This document shows positions 47,804 to 59,553 of a stretch of DNA of 64,000 bases, piece by piece; position 1 is the first letter of the stretch; each line of letters begins with the position of its first letter. The notes under the pieces are model-generated. The model was not told the DNA's origin. It saw nothing but the letters and a program-made list of their open reading frames with translations, and ran no database searches. The position numbers were made by a program, and so were the translations under genes. Source of the stretch: Penicillium oxalicum (Eukaryota > Ascomycota > Eurotiomycetes > Eurotiales > Aspergillaceae); the NCBI RefSeq assembly GCF_001723175.1, contig NC_064652.1:2294001-2358000 (forward strand), given 5' to 3'.

Positions 47804-49677
47804 AAGGCTGACTGTGTTTTGGTTCAGACCCGGAAGACGTGATTGGGTTCTCGAATAGCCTGTGCTGAATCCAAAGCCATGCGTAGTGGATTTTGTAGTA
47901 TATAGGTCATAATGGTTCCCCTGGGCTGAAGGTAAATTTAAAGTCCTGGTGACTGTGCTGCGACCCCAATTCATTGTCTCCCCTCAGAAGCAGCTTTTAA
48001 ACCTTCCTTCCTAGTTGACCGAATTCTCTTGATTGCCGTGTCTCTTCATGGACTACCAACGTAGTATCGACGGTAGTTCTAATTAGAATGATACATTGCC
48101 ATCATGAATAATCACCATTTCTTTCATGATATTTATTCGTAGTTAAACATGCAAACTATATACCCAGCTGCGGGTGGCGGTAAGTCCGTCATCCTCCCCG
48201 TCAGTCGGAGAACGCAATCAATGACATCTAACAGAATTTACAAACGGCCAATAAGTCACCTTCGAAGGGCTTAGCAGCTTGCAATTTGCTATAGGGGGTG
48301 CGGACAAAATAGAGGCCCCACCCGCTACTACAAGTATCATGCAGACAGATTGTTTTAAAGCCCAGCCCAGGGTGGATAGAGATACAGTCCTGATAGGCTG
48401 ACAATCCTAGCCCGTTAGACTATCTACCCAAGAAGCTAGGTTGGAGTAGTAGGAAATTTAACTCCTCCCAGGCACCCTATTCTAGTCGCTTGCATCACTG
48501 ACAGCCTGTCGTGAGTAGAGCCTAGTATTCTTGAGTCGTTGCTATATACCCAATTAAACACGGAGGTTGGAAATCACTTTCGAATAAGGATACAGCCCAT
48601 CCCGAAAGTAGCGTCGCCACCGATTGTACTTTCTACTTTCTTTAATGTTTTCTCAGCCCCCAAGTGCCAAGGTAGGCTAGTACATTTTGGCGAGGCTCCC
48701 CGGGGTTGGATTTTTTATTACATTATTGTACTGGGTTGACCATAATCAAATCGATATCCAAGTTAATTAAAAGTGTCTTGAACATTTATAGAAATTATTG
48801 GAGAAGAGTCGGGATAGTGAACATACAGTTGATGGGTCTTGACAGGGTATTAGGTCGTGCGTATGTACGGCACCTAGTACTCTGAGACACGGTTCAGGGG
48901 TAGTCTCTTCCAAGGATTCTGAGACATTGCGCTTGCTCGTCTTCGATAATACAGGGGTGGTAGCCAAAGCAAGAGAGAGTAGACCGGCCTCCATCGCGAG
49001 AGGTATATGCTAAGTGCCGGTGGCTTAGATGCCTCGAGCTGGGCCGACACTCTCCTCAAGAGAAGTGTAGCGTCTCTCCCTCTACAGATCTCTTGGAGAC
49101 CTTAATTTCAATCGAATGTGTTCGCAAAGGAAAAGAAGCTGGTCTCTGGCAGGGGTGCTAGACAAAGAGGATAATAGGCTCAATTATGTGCCGGGTACAC
49201 TATCACGCCTTCCAGCTCATATACACGCACAGGCTTTAGACACCTATATATCCCCGGGCGTATCGAAGGCTACCCGACTAGCTAGGTAGTGGCTAAGTGT
49301 ATTTAGTTCAACCCCACAGGCCACCGATCTGTGTGCAAGCGTCGCACCTAATAGCAGTATAGCGCCCGCTTAGTAGTACAAGTACTAGTACTCCGTAGAG
49401 TGAACGACGTCTAAAAAACCAAACAATTCCGGCCAGGGGAGAACTCATGTTCCTAGACCGTGGCTATCCGGCGCCCCCCAGATATCTCGTTCGATAAGTA
49501 TAAATTACCAGACTTTAGACCCACCGGTTCATCGCGTCCATTTCCCACAAAGCTTGCCATCACAACACTCCCCAGATCAGTATAATTAAGATTGTAGCGG
49601 AGCCTACGCCTCCTACCGAGGGAATCACGGGGTTAGCCAACACCAAGGACACTGAGGACCAGCCCGAAACTCGGTAT
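47804..49677. other. 1.9-kb degenerate-looking spacer
   Basis: No gene recognised. The stretch 48150-49500 looks rich in TA, CTA and TAG steps, as expected for an old, mutated repeat, but I can identify no terminal repeats or transposase motif. Confidence 0.4.
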
Positions 49678-51451
49678 ATGCAAGGGTGGGCTCTCGCTTC
49701 TTTGACCTTAGCCTTTATGTCCATCTGCCTCGTGCTAGCGATTGATAACACCATTCTCTGTTTGTACTTCTCCATGATCCGTCCGAGAGAGCATCAGATC
49801 TGATTGTCATACGAAGCGACGGCGATACCCCACATCACCAGCGACTTCCACAGCCTCAACGATATCGGGTGGTATGGCTCTTCCTATCTGATCGCGCAGA
49901 TGGCACTGTTGCCAACCTGTGGTCGCCTGTATGCGTTCTATAACATCAAGTGGGTGTACTGCATCTCGCTTGCCGTCTTCGAAATCGGCTCCATCATCGC
50001 GGCCGTCGCCCCAAATTCTGTGGCACTTATCATAGGGCGAGCAGTCTCTGGTCTCGGTGCTGCGGGCTTGGTGAGCGGAACAACAACTATTTTATCGTAT
50101 TGCGTGTTCCTGAAAAAGCAGGCAATGCTGTCGCCTATTGTGTTGGGCATGTATAACATTGGATCGGCGGTTGGACCACTCGTGGGTGGTTCGATAACCG
50201 ACAACAAGAAGCTAACCTGGCGATTTATTTTCTGGATCAATCTCCGTAAGCCGCTATTGATAATGAAGCCTACCATCTCTCCTGTTATTATTGACTAATT
50301 ATTGGAAGCTTTCGGGGCTATTGGGCTAGTATTGGTCTGGTTCACCTTGAAGAAACCTCCACCTGCAGTAAAGGGGGACCTACCCTGGAAGCAGAAGCTA
50401 CGCCAACTTGACCTTCCGGGGGCTACTCTGCTACTCGGTGCGACATCATGTTTGAACTTAGCATTGCAATGGGGTGGCATTAGCTATCCATGGTCTGATT
50501 CCAAGGTGTTCGGGTGCCTGATCGGATTCGGTCTACTCCTGATTTCCTTCTTGTACTTGCAATTCCGGGGCAAAGAAAAGTTAGTTCCTCCTCTCCCATT
50601 TTTAGTCTCTACTATCATCGAGACATCTTCTTCTGCATGCTTACTAATCTCATCTAAGTTCGAATATCCCTCTCTATATCTTCCGAAGTCGTACCTTTTC
50701 AATATCATGCGGCTTCATGATGCTCGTTCAGGTGGCCGTAGTAGTGCAATCATACTTCTGGCCTATATACTTCCAGTCAGTCAAGGGCACTAACGCCAGA
50801 GACTCGGGGATCAATCTTCTTCCCTTGATTGTGTCAAACAGCCTTGGTACCCTCTGCGCAGGCTCTGTAGCATCGAGATTCGGACACTATGTACCATTCA
50901 TGTGGGTTGGACCTCTCTTTTTGGCTGCCGGAGGGGGTCTCTATCAACTTGTGCGCCCGGACAGTCCGCGAGGACAGTGGATTGGTTTCCAAATTCTGTC
51001 TGGGCTTGGTTACGGCAGCTGTAGCCAAATGCCACTTTTGGCGGTGCAGGTTGTGCTCAACAAATCAGATATACCGACAGGTCTCGTCATGATCATGTTT
51101 TTCCAGATGCTCGGGGGCGCGCTAGCTCCTAGTGTTGGGCAGAACCTCTTCACGGATGGCCTTCTGCAGAACCTCAGCAAGGTGCGGGGAATAGATAGTG
51201 CAGCCGTGGTGGCGGCCGGTGCGAGCGGTTTCAGAGCGGTCGTTCCTCCCGAGCTGATGAACGCCGTCATCAGTGCATTTAATGCAGCACTGAAGAATGT
51301 TTTCTGGGTGGCACTCGCCACTCCAGCCCTTGCATGGATCACGAGCTGGGCAATGGAGTGGAAGCAACTGCCTGACACAAGCAAAGAGAAGGTGAATCAA
51401 GTGCCAGCCGAGAAGACCGAGGTGGGCGAGGTCGGGGCAGAACTAGCTTGA
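49678..51451 (+). CDS. MFS drug:H+ antiporter (DHA2, 14-TM type)
   Basis: Plasma-membrane exporter, plausibly for the cluster product. Exons 49678-49759, 49817-50245, 50309-50579 and 50659-51451 give 524 residues with consistent phases; intron 3 has a TACTAAT branch site. TM1 carries LAIDNTILSTAIPHIT (motif D1-like). LPTCGRLYAF is the antiporter loop, GRAVSGLGAAGLVSG motif C-like, and SAVGPLVGGSITD follows. The first in-frame ATG lies close to TM1; coding sense continues upstream (...TEGITGLANTKDTED), so the true start may be missing or in another exon. It lies between the two copies of the P5CR 5' end. Confidence 0.85.
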
Positions 51452-51933
51452 TACCAATGGTAGCCTGACTTTGACAGTGCATATGCCTAGCCCGTCCGAG
51501 TAGAGTGTGAATCCAAGCAATGCCTTTTCATATGGTGATCTGTCGGGGAAGAATGTGTTGAATCCAGAGACCAGGCTTAGAAGATTGACGATTGGTAAAG
51601 AAGATAGATTGAGAGAGGGTGAAGAAGCCTACCTAAGCTATCAAATGATCATGTGACTAGTTATCGGTATCCTCCATGCAAACAGAATGCTTGGAGCGCC
51701 TCAAAACCAGGATCTAGTACCTCAAGCTTACCGAGGACGAGGAAATACTCTCTTACTCTCAGTCACACACAAGAGTAACAGCTGTGCTGTGTGGACTGGA
51801 ACAGCATTCCGATGCCTTGGTAAGCGCTCTTTGTTCTCAACTCGCCAAGTTTTACTTTGCCAGCCAAATTCATCTGGCATAAGAGTTGATCCTTGAACAT
51901 GGATGATGGAGGAAGAGCGCTCACGTCAGTCAA

Positions 51934-52070
51934 CCTGGCCTCCCCCGATGAACGTAAGCTGGGAAGGAGGTATGGTCAAACTCCCAGGGCTCGTGTCGAC
52001 TGTCATCCTGCTCCGCGTGTATGAGGTGCTGAAAGCGGCGTACTTTGACGGGTCTTGAAGAACTCCCTCG
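51934..52070 (-). pseudogene. Truncated second copy of the P5CR promoter and first codons
   Basis: This stretch matches 45968-46101 in the same orientation with roughly nine substitutions, almost all transitions, and one 3-base insertion. It starts with MTVDTSPGSLT and reads LTFIGGG before stopping. Homology ends inside the glycine loop, so it is a relic of a P5CR copy. The pair brackets the glycosyltransferase and MFS genes. Confidence 0.85.
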
Positions 52071-52815
52071 CGTTGCACTGGGGGGTGAGATCTCGTTTTA
52101 TGTTGTCAAATTAGAGACAGTCGAAATGCAGGTTCTCTGCGCAGTCTCATAGACCATGATGCAAGGGGCTCTGGGCATTGAGTGTCTATGAGGGCCAACG
52201 ATTCTTTAGGGACAGAACCTCGACCTCTTTTAAGAGGGCCCATCTTACAAGGCCACTCACCCGATGAGACGCACAATCAACCCAGAAGGTGTGGAAATTG
52301 CCCCCACTCACCTTCCGTTCAAGTTTTCGCAACCCATGATGAATTGACAGAGCACATTGGAAGATTGTTCTGGGCTTGGCCTTGCCCACCGCGCTGCTAT
52401 GGCTCTTGCGCTGAGAAAATAGCACAATCTCAAAGCTTGACGTTGAACGGGCGGTGAAAGTGAGCCATGCATGTCAGAAAGAGGGACCTGACCCAGGCGG
52501 ACGCATCATGAGCCGTTCGTAGGTATTCAAACAATTAGATTGGAAACGACGGGCCAAATACCTAGCCGGTAGGTGGAATGCTTGTCTTATTATGTTCTTC
52601 AATAAAGTGTCGCGGATCTCGTCTAATTGCAACGAGCTCCTGTTCTATCTCCCAGAGGGTCAATCGTTGACAGGGGCGACTGGCGAGTAAAACTCCAAGT
52701 CAGAGTCTGAGGGACGATCACCCCGGCAGATCTAGCTCAGCAAGGCGAGAAGAAAGTAATAATGTGTCTTGCAGAGACATGTTTAGTCGATTCACTCTTG
52801 GGCTCTAGAGCCTAA

Positions 52816-52970
52816 TCAGCAACGGAGGGCAAGGGCTGCGTATGCCGAGGTTTGAGGGGTATGAACTTCCTCCTCGGCATGGTGATATTTAACAAACTCA
52901 TCCACTGCCTGTTGGATGGGGCGGTTGAAGCCCGGGCGATCGCCCAGAACCGCGAGCGAGGACCATAACC
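52816..52970 (-). pseudogene. Possible orphan terminal exon
   Basis: After a TGCAG acceptor at about 52971 the minus strand is open for about 50 codons to a stop at 52816. The composition is protein-like (WSSLAVLGDRPGFNRPIQQA, then VDEFVKYHHAEEE). I do not recognise the family and found no upstream exon, so it is probably a gene relic. Confidence 0.3.
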
Positions 52971-54405
52971 TGCACTTAGTACGTTCAAAGGCAATTTTGT
53001 CTATGTTGGAGCAAAAGTCACTTCTGTATCCGAAAAGGACTCTAAATCATCGGACAAGGCTCTCAGCCAAGTGCATCTGAATTCTTCTAGTGGACTCTGG
53101 GAGCGTTTGTATAGAGATCTGCAAGTCTCCTCATACGTAGTACAGCAATAACGTCCTGTATCATTATTAGACTTCTATAGAACTAGGTACTGTTCTCTTC
53201 CTGCTTGGAAGAAAAGCCCGCTCCCGGCAAAACGTGGCTACGTCATATCTACTCGCGGCTCGGATCGAGGGTGCATTAACAAGGATTGATTCTCACCTAA
53301 ATGCACTTTCACAATTTCGGTCCCACATCATCTTAGTATCAGACTCAAGATAAAATGGTTGCTAGTATATTGAATACGACTTCTGAAAAAATACTACATA
53401 TCACGTATCAATACTCTGAGTACCTGGCCGTCTTCATAGGGCCAACCAAGGTCCCTGGCGCATCTCACCTTATTCCCAGATCACCAATTAAGAAATAAGT
53501 GAATGTGGTACTGACGTCAATACGCCTCGAACGCAGTGGTAACATCGAGCTCCCAGGAGAAACTCGTTTCAAGACAGAAAATGGAATCAAGGTGAAGCAG
53601 TCTGGAGGCGAGGAAATCTAAATTGTTACTTTGCCCACGATGCGACCGATCACTATCGCCGATCATGGATGGGTTCCCACTGCCGTCACTTACTCGGTCG
53701 GCGACAGGAGACGTCGGGCCACTAGTTGGTCTCCTTTTGTCAGATTAGATCTCGTTGAGATCGGGTTTGTGCTGTACTGCTAAGCCTGGTGTTCCTGCCC
53801 TTAGTGCTTAGCATAGCTGAAACCACCAATTGTAGCTCGTATAAAGTACCACCTGGCGGGGACGTATTATGTAATGTATACGCGACATTCAACTCCCGCC
53901 TGATGAGACAGCTTACGATACGAGCCCAGGGCTTTTCTTTCTTTCAAAAATTCGATGGGTCGTGCAGGATGGAGTTTAGATTACACAAATGGATCGAAGC
54001 TATGATCGGGTCATTTTTGTGGAGAACAGTAGAACTATCTAAGTAGTAGTTCCATATGTATATCCATTCCCCAGAGTTCATCTCAGGATCGGTATCTACT
54101 ACTTTGAATATCTAATGGCTACCAAAAAAAACTGGACATGATACATGATCCAAGTACATACATTACAGTGAAAGGCAAAATAAATACGAAGCAAATCTTG
54201 CTGAATCGCTGGATCCGACAGATGGGTACAGCACGTACTGTAGCTGACAAACTTTGTGTGCGCCCGGCTTGCCCGGAGAAGGCTGTGCTGGGCGTCAGTG
54301 GAGACTGGCGATGTCGCTCGGTCATTGAAACTAGCAGACAATTACTCGTTCTCTCTTAAGACCCGCCTATCTCCAGCTCGCGTCATCATCCTCGCAGACT
54401 CATTT

Positions 54406-54425
54406 CCCCCCCCCCCCCCCCCCCC
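54406..54425 (+). repeat. Poly-C run of 20
   Basis: Uninterrupted C tract in the 5' flank of the hydrolase gene, about 330 bases before its ATG. The length is likely unreliable. Confidence 0.9.
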
Positions 54426-54755
54426 TTCTTGTCCCTCTGTCAAACGGCGTGGCTTGAAGGGTCTTTGTACGTATCCCCATTGTACAAATTCAGAGTGACG
54501 CAACCGGTTCATATCTTTGAGGCTTCACCTTTTTCTTTCCTTTTTCTCCAATTGCACTCTGTGGTGGTCGCTGGTTGCTGCGTACCGAGACTCTTCAATT
54601 GGCATTGCATCATATCCGGTCATAAACTACACTGCTGCGATTTTCACTGCCAAAGACTTGCTCAGAGCTTCTCTGCCTAATTCAGCCTCGGCAGCCTGGA
54701 TGCCAACAGAAGCAGCTCAAAGCAATAGGTTGACAGCGCTCATGGGATTCTCAGA

Positions 54756-57635
54756 ATGGCGTCAACTTTGCACGCCGACAACTCCGGCCAGTTAGCTCCG
54801 GCGCAAACCCGGGCGGATCCACATGCAAATCCAGGCGCGGACAACGTCGGCAGGGTATCTCAGCCGCTGCAACAACAACCACCGCCGCATGTGAACTCGC
54901 AAGAAATATGGTCGTCGGGGTCATCATTTCAACTGGACCCCTCCAATTCGCCTTCAAATTATACCTCCTTCTCTAGCTCCGATAGCGATGAACCCCAGAC
55001 TCGCCCCATCGGCGTGGAAGATGAGGATGACGTTCAGGATGTGATTGGAGTCAGCATTGGCCGGGAGCAAAGTCGCATGAAAGCTCGCGCGACACCGGCC
55101 GAAGAGAAAAATCGCATTTTGGAAGACAAGGGCGGATACTTTGCAACCTTTGATGAGAATGTGGGCGAGAACAGTCTGTACGCCTCAGAGCTTACGGCGG
55201 AACCAGAATCAGTGGAGCCCGAGGCAGCCCATGAGAATAGGGAGAGATTGGGCATAAAGCATGCTCCCTCACCGGCTGCTGCCGCTGCACCTTCTGGTCA
55301 ATTGGTGCCGCGGCGGAGGCCACGAAGCCCCCAAACACGGCAACAGTCAACGCTATCATTTTTCCCCGCGCGTGAGACGAAGGATGGGAGCGCCTCGGGC
55401 TCAAGAAGCAGCTTCACTCGATCACTCTTGAAGACGACGCTTCCCCGTCGCCCGCGGGCCTGGTCGGGAGAATTGAAAAAGTTCCTGCCCGATTTAGCCT
55501 CTTTAGCTCGACGGCCAACCCTGCCATTTCGCTCGAGTAATGCCCACCGCCGCGCCCGTAGTCAAACTGTGACGCCGGGCACACGAAAACAAGCCGATTC
55601 AAGGGCGGCATCATTAGATCGGCAACGAAGATTATCGACGCCTATTTCCCATGGCCCTGATCGAGAGACCAAAGAGGATGACCCGGGAGATGATTCGCAC
55701 CCGATCTCCGAGTTGCGTAAGCTAGATGGCACCTCCGCTGCAAAGCATTCTTTCACAAGACGACCCAGCGCAGCTCTTTCTGGCCGCCCGCCAAGTCTGC
55801 GGAGGTCGTCCTCTGACCATTCTCTCTATCTTCGAGCATCATCCACGGCATCATCATTGGAGCAACGTCCTCTCTATGAAAACGTGCATTCGCAAGTGAA
55901 CAGCCGGTTCAAGGCCATCAAGGACAGTCTGCAAGATTCAAGCAGTCGTCTGCTCAGTCGCCCATCCATTCACTTACAGGATATTCGGAACGATTGGTCG
56001 TCCCGCCCATTCCCTTCCATTATGGGCTCGGAGCGAGGAACAGATAGTGTCCATGCATCGGCAACCCCACCACCACCACCGCGGTATAATACACAGTCCA
56101 CACACCCAATTCTGGAAGAGGCGATGACAGAAATGACTGGTGACGTGGTGATCCTTGGCGGATACCGAGGTTCCATCCTGCGATCCGCCAAACCTCCTCA
56201 CCGACAGCTTTGGGTGCCAATGAAGGTGGGATTAAATCTGCGCAAGGTCGATCTTGAGGTGGGGTTGACGCGAGAAGACGAGGAGCGCATGGAAGAAAAG
56301 ATCATCCCATCTGGTGTTCTTTCTCACATCGGACCCATCGATATTTGCCGACGCTTGATGAAACGTCTGCAAAAGTGCGACAACGCTGTGCGTGGAGACC
56401 TACGTGTGTGGGATTATGGCTACGATTGGCGGTTGAGTCCGGATCTGCTTTCAAAGCGGCTCATTTCCTTCCTCGAAGGCCTACCCTGCAATCGACCGGG
56501 GCCAGATGGCCAACCTCCATCCCCACGCCGAGGTGCCATAGTGATTGCCCACAGTCTGGGCGGTCTCATCACTCGGCATGCAGTCAACCAACGGCCTGAC
56601 CTCTTTGCAGGGGTTGTGTATGCAGGGACCCCACAACACTGCGTCAACATTCTCGGACCGCTCCGCAATGGCGACGATGTGCTTCTGAGCTCTCGTGTGC
56701 TTACTGCACAGGTCAATTTCACATTCCGCACGAGCTTCGCGCTTCTTCCAGAAGATGGCCATTGCTTCATCGACAAGCAAACAGAGGAGGAATATCGCGT
56801 TGACTTCTTTGACGCCAACTCATGGGATGAATATCGTCTTTCGCCGTGTATCAGTCCCGCTTTGCCGGTCCCGCCAGTCAATCCACGCTTTAAGGATTTT
56901 GCGATGATCAGCAAGCGATTTTCCATCGGGCCGCGAGATGAGAACAATAGTCAGAACGCTTCAATCTCGGGCAATAGCGATGTGAATTCTTTGGCCACTG
57001 AGGGCGACCGTCACCACTCTGGTCATCCCAGACGCGACACCTCCCATCGTACTCAGCAAGGCCATTCCAATTCAGTACACAGTCCATCTCAAGCTGCAGC
57101 GACAGCTGCCGAGAAAGTGAACCAGTCCCTCCCGACTGGCAGCGGCGGAGTCGATGGTCTTGTCGGGCCAGGTGCAGCGCCTCGCAGCAGCGGCGCGACC
57201 AACCAAATGTCTAGCCCAAGCACCATTCCATACGCGGATGCCATGGAATACCTGCAACGGACCCTCGCCGAGATCAAACGCTTCAAATCAGAGCTCGAGT
57301 TCAACCCCGCGCACCAAGCCGAGAACCGTTACCCGCCTACCGCAGTACTGTTTGGCAAAAGCGTACCAACCCTTTTCGGTGCCCGAGTCGCGTCGCGAGA
57401 GGCTATCAAGCAACAGGATGCCTATGATGATTTAGCTTTTGCGGCTGGGGATGGTGTATGTCTGGCTTCGGCTGCCATGCTGCCCTCTGGATACAGAGTG
57501 ATTAAAAATGGACTTGTCAAAAGTGAACGGGGGCATGTTGGACTGCTTGGGGATTTGGAAGGTGTGGGTCAATGTCTGAGAGCCTTGATCCGGGGTCGAA
57601 AAGAAGGTGTTGGATTGGGAAAGGAGTTGCGTTGA
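54756..57635 (+). CDS. Large alpha/beta-hydrolase (LCAT/lipase-like) protein
   Basis: 959 residues in one exon. About 430 N-terminal residues are low-complexity and Ser/Arg/Pro-rich, probably disordered and phosphorylated. The hydrolase domain follows: VVILGGYRGS opens it, WDYGYDWRLSP is the LCAT-like strand near residue 550, and IVIAHSLGGLITRHA carries the nucleophile serine in GHSLG-like form (about residue 593). AGTPQHCVN follows. A Ser/His-rich insert is at about 725-820, and DGVCLASAAMLP near the C-terminus may hold the acid. Conserved fungal proteins of this layout exist, but the substrate is unknown to me. It is not an obvious member of the alkaloid cluster. Confidence 0.85.
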   Translation: MASTLHADNSGQLAPAQTRADPHANPGADNVGRVSQPLQQQPPPHVNSQEIWSSGSSFQLDPSNSPSNYTSFSSSDSDEPQTRPIGVEDEDDVQDVIGVSIGREQSRMKARATPAEEKNRILEDKGGYFATFDENVGENSLYASELTAEPESVEPEAAHENRERLGIKHAPSPAAAAAPSGQLVPRRRPRSPQTRQQSTLSFFPARETKDGSASGSRSSFTRSLLKTTLPRRPRAWSGELKKFLPDLASLARRPTLPFRSSNAHRRARSQTVTPGTRKQADSRAASLDRQRRLSTPISHGPDRETKEDDPGDDSHPISELRKLDGTSAAKHSFTRRPSAALSGRPPSLRRSSSDHSLYLRASSTASSLEQRPLYENVHSQVNSRFKAIKDSLQDSSSRLLSRPSIHLQDIRNDWSSRPFPSIMGSERGTDSVHASATPPPPPRYNTQSTHPILEEAMTEMTGDVVILGGYRGSILRSAKPPHRQLWVPMKVGLNLRKVDLEVGLTREDEERMEEKIIPSGVLSHIGPIDICRRLMKRLQKCDNAVRGDLRVWDYGYDWRLSPDLLSKRLISFLEGLPCNRPGPDGQPPSPRRGAIVIAHSLGGLITRHAVNQRPDLFAGVVYAGTPQHCVNILGPLRNGDDVLLSSRVLTAQVNFTFRTSFALLPEDGHCFIDKQTEEEYRVDFFDANSWDEYRLSPCISPALPVPPVNPRFKDFAMISKRFSIGPRDENNSQNASISGNSDVNSLATEGDRHHSGHPRRDTSHRTQQGHSNSVHSPSQAAATAAEKVNQSLPTGSGGVDGLVGPGAAPRSSGATNQMSSPSTIPYADAMEYLQRTLAEIKRFKSELEFNPAHQAENRYPPTAVLFGKSVPTLFGARVASREAIKQQDAYDDLAFAAGDGVCLASAAMLPSGYRVIKNGLVKSERGHVGLLGDLEGVGQCLRALIRGRKEGVGLGKELR

Positions 57636-58304
57636 GTCGATTCCATCTCGACAGAATGTTGAGAAGGCTTGAACAAATTGGATATCCATCACGCTCTAGA
57701 GTGCACGTGGCTCAGGCGGGAGGGGGTTCCACCTACCCTCCACCACTGCCCGGGTAGGCCTGTAAATATATTTTGTCGGATTTGGCAGGCTCGCTTTCTT
57801 TGTTTGCAATTAGGTATTTCTCGTTGGCCGCAACCTTATGATACCACCAATAGAGATGCTTCAATATATTCATTTTGAAGAAGAAAAAAAAAGATCCTGA
57901 AGGTTTCCAAGAACACACGTGCAAACCACCAAAACCTGTCTATTTTCCAAAACTCAAAAATTCGATGTTCTATATACGCACACTGTTCAAATATCCCAGG
58001 CCCTCACTTTTCCTGTTCTTTTGAGAGGTGAAACCCCCCTCGACTCAACATCAACGGATTAAGCCAACCAACAAGCAAGAAAGGAAACAGAGATGGAAAG
58101 CCAAAAAAAAAAAACACAAACAAAAAAGAGAAAGGGCGTTCTCGTCGGCAGGAAGTGACCTTCAAGGTAACGCCGCCGAGACACATGAATTGACATCCAG
58201 CTCAAACATATATCAGGCCAGGATCTACACGGTGGCACACAGTGATGGGCAAAATAAAGAGACTGAAAACGGTGATGACCCATGGTCAAATTAAAATGAC
58301 CAGA
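57636..58304. other. Convergent spacer with A-rich stretch
   Basis: 669-base gap between the hydrolase and HIS1 3' ends; an A-rich run lies at about 58100-58132. No gene seen. Confidence 0.5.
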
Positions 58305-59553
58305 TTAGTCCGTACGTGAGTTGGCAATGTTCAGGACCAAGATGTCCGTCGCACCGACCTTGATCAACTCATCCATCACTGTCGCCACACGCTTCTTCTC
58401 CACCATCGAGCTGACCGCCACCCAGCCCTCTTCCTCGAGAGCAGTAACGGTGGGTGCACGCTTACCGGGAGTGATCTGGCAAGCGACGGCAAGCTCGGTG
58501 CGAGGGATGTTATACTGGCAGAGCACGAACTTTTGTGCGGCGATGACACCGCGAATACGCGAGGTAATCAAGTTGAGAACGTCGCTGCTGGAGCCGCGAG
58601 ACTTGACCAGAACGGACGTGCTTGTCACGACAGTATCGATGGCCTTGAGGCCAGCGGCTTTCATGGTCTCTCCGGATTCTGGAAGGAGCAAAGGGATATT
58701 AGTCTTATCACATGGGAATGGGTGCAAAGTTTGGAGAACAATATTTTTTTCTTCTCTCCGGACGCTGAACATACCGACAAGATCCACGATACCGTCCGCG
58801 ACACCCAGAGCGCATGCGGCCTCGACACTTCCGCCGACATACTTGATCTTGGTGCTCAACTTGGAGCCAGCCTCAACACCCTCGAGCTGGGCGAAGAACG
58901 CCTCCGTCAAGGCGGTGAAGCTGGTCACGACGTTCTTACCGACCAATTGCTTGGCCTCAGTGATATCACCCTTCTCTGGCACCTGAACCTGCAGCTTGCA
59001 GCCACCGAATCCAAGATCAAGAATTTCCTCAACGCCGGAGACTTCGCCGGGAGCCAAGGTTGCATCGTGCTCGGCGACTTGATCGCGACCGGTGATACCG
59101 AGGTCGACACGGCCCTCGCCTACAAAGGTAGGAATGTCGGCGGCCGGCAGGAAGATAGAGCAATGGGCAGGTTCTTAACCAGGGCAATGTCGAGACGGGT
59201 CTCACGACGGAATTGAATGTCCGACCCCGCGAGGAGGTCAAGAGTGGCTTGTTGCAGGCGACCCTCTGAGTGTGGAGTATAGCGTTAGCTTTGTTGTCTC
59301 GTTTGATTCGGGTTCCATTGACGAGTTCATATTCGCGCGCATAGTGCTTTGCAATCACGATCGAGAGGTGTTGGAATGGGATTGCGAGGGGCAATCGCAA
59401 AAGCAAAAAGATGACAGGGATGACTTGCTCTTGGGCACGGCAAACAACAGCCTTCCTTCAAGGCTAATTTGAGAAGAATGGCGGTTAGTTTGCGGGTTGG
59501 ACGATCTTGTGGATTTCCTGGCGGCGGGTGACTCACTGGTTGACGAGATCCAT
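58305..59553 (-). CDS. HIS1: ATP phosphoribosyltransferase (histidine step 1), one apparent frameshift
   Basis: Catalyses ATP + PRPP to phosphoribosyl-ATP, the first step of histidine synthesis, in the cytosol. Exons 59553-59537, 59463-59429, 59265-58775 and 58678-58305 give about 305 residues, the fungal length. The FAVPKKGRL start is rebuilt across a GC-AG intron (donor GCAAGT at 59428). VDLGITGRDQV is the PRPP-binding region and ESGETMKAAG and AACALGVADGIVDLV are family hallmarks. Exon 3 is one base short for the phases of its flanking introns. The frame slips near 59155-59162, between LVKNLPIA and FLPAADIPTFVG. Since this gene is needed for prototrophy, the slip is more likely a sequence error than a real mutation. 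Confidence 0.92.

Larger units (their letters stand above)
52071..54755. other. 2.7-kb spacer with relics only
   Basis: No intact gene recognised; see the separate possible exon at 52816-52970 and the C run at 54406. The last few hundred bases must include the hydrolase promoter. Confidence 0.45.

Noticed and set aside
48539..49059. Possible transposon remnant
   Set aside because: Composition looks degenerate, but no terminal inverted repeats, target duplication or transposase motif could be recognised, so no element is called.
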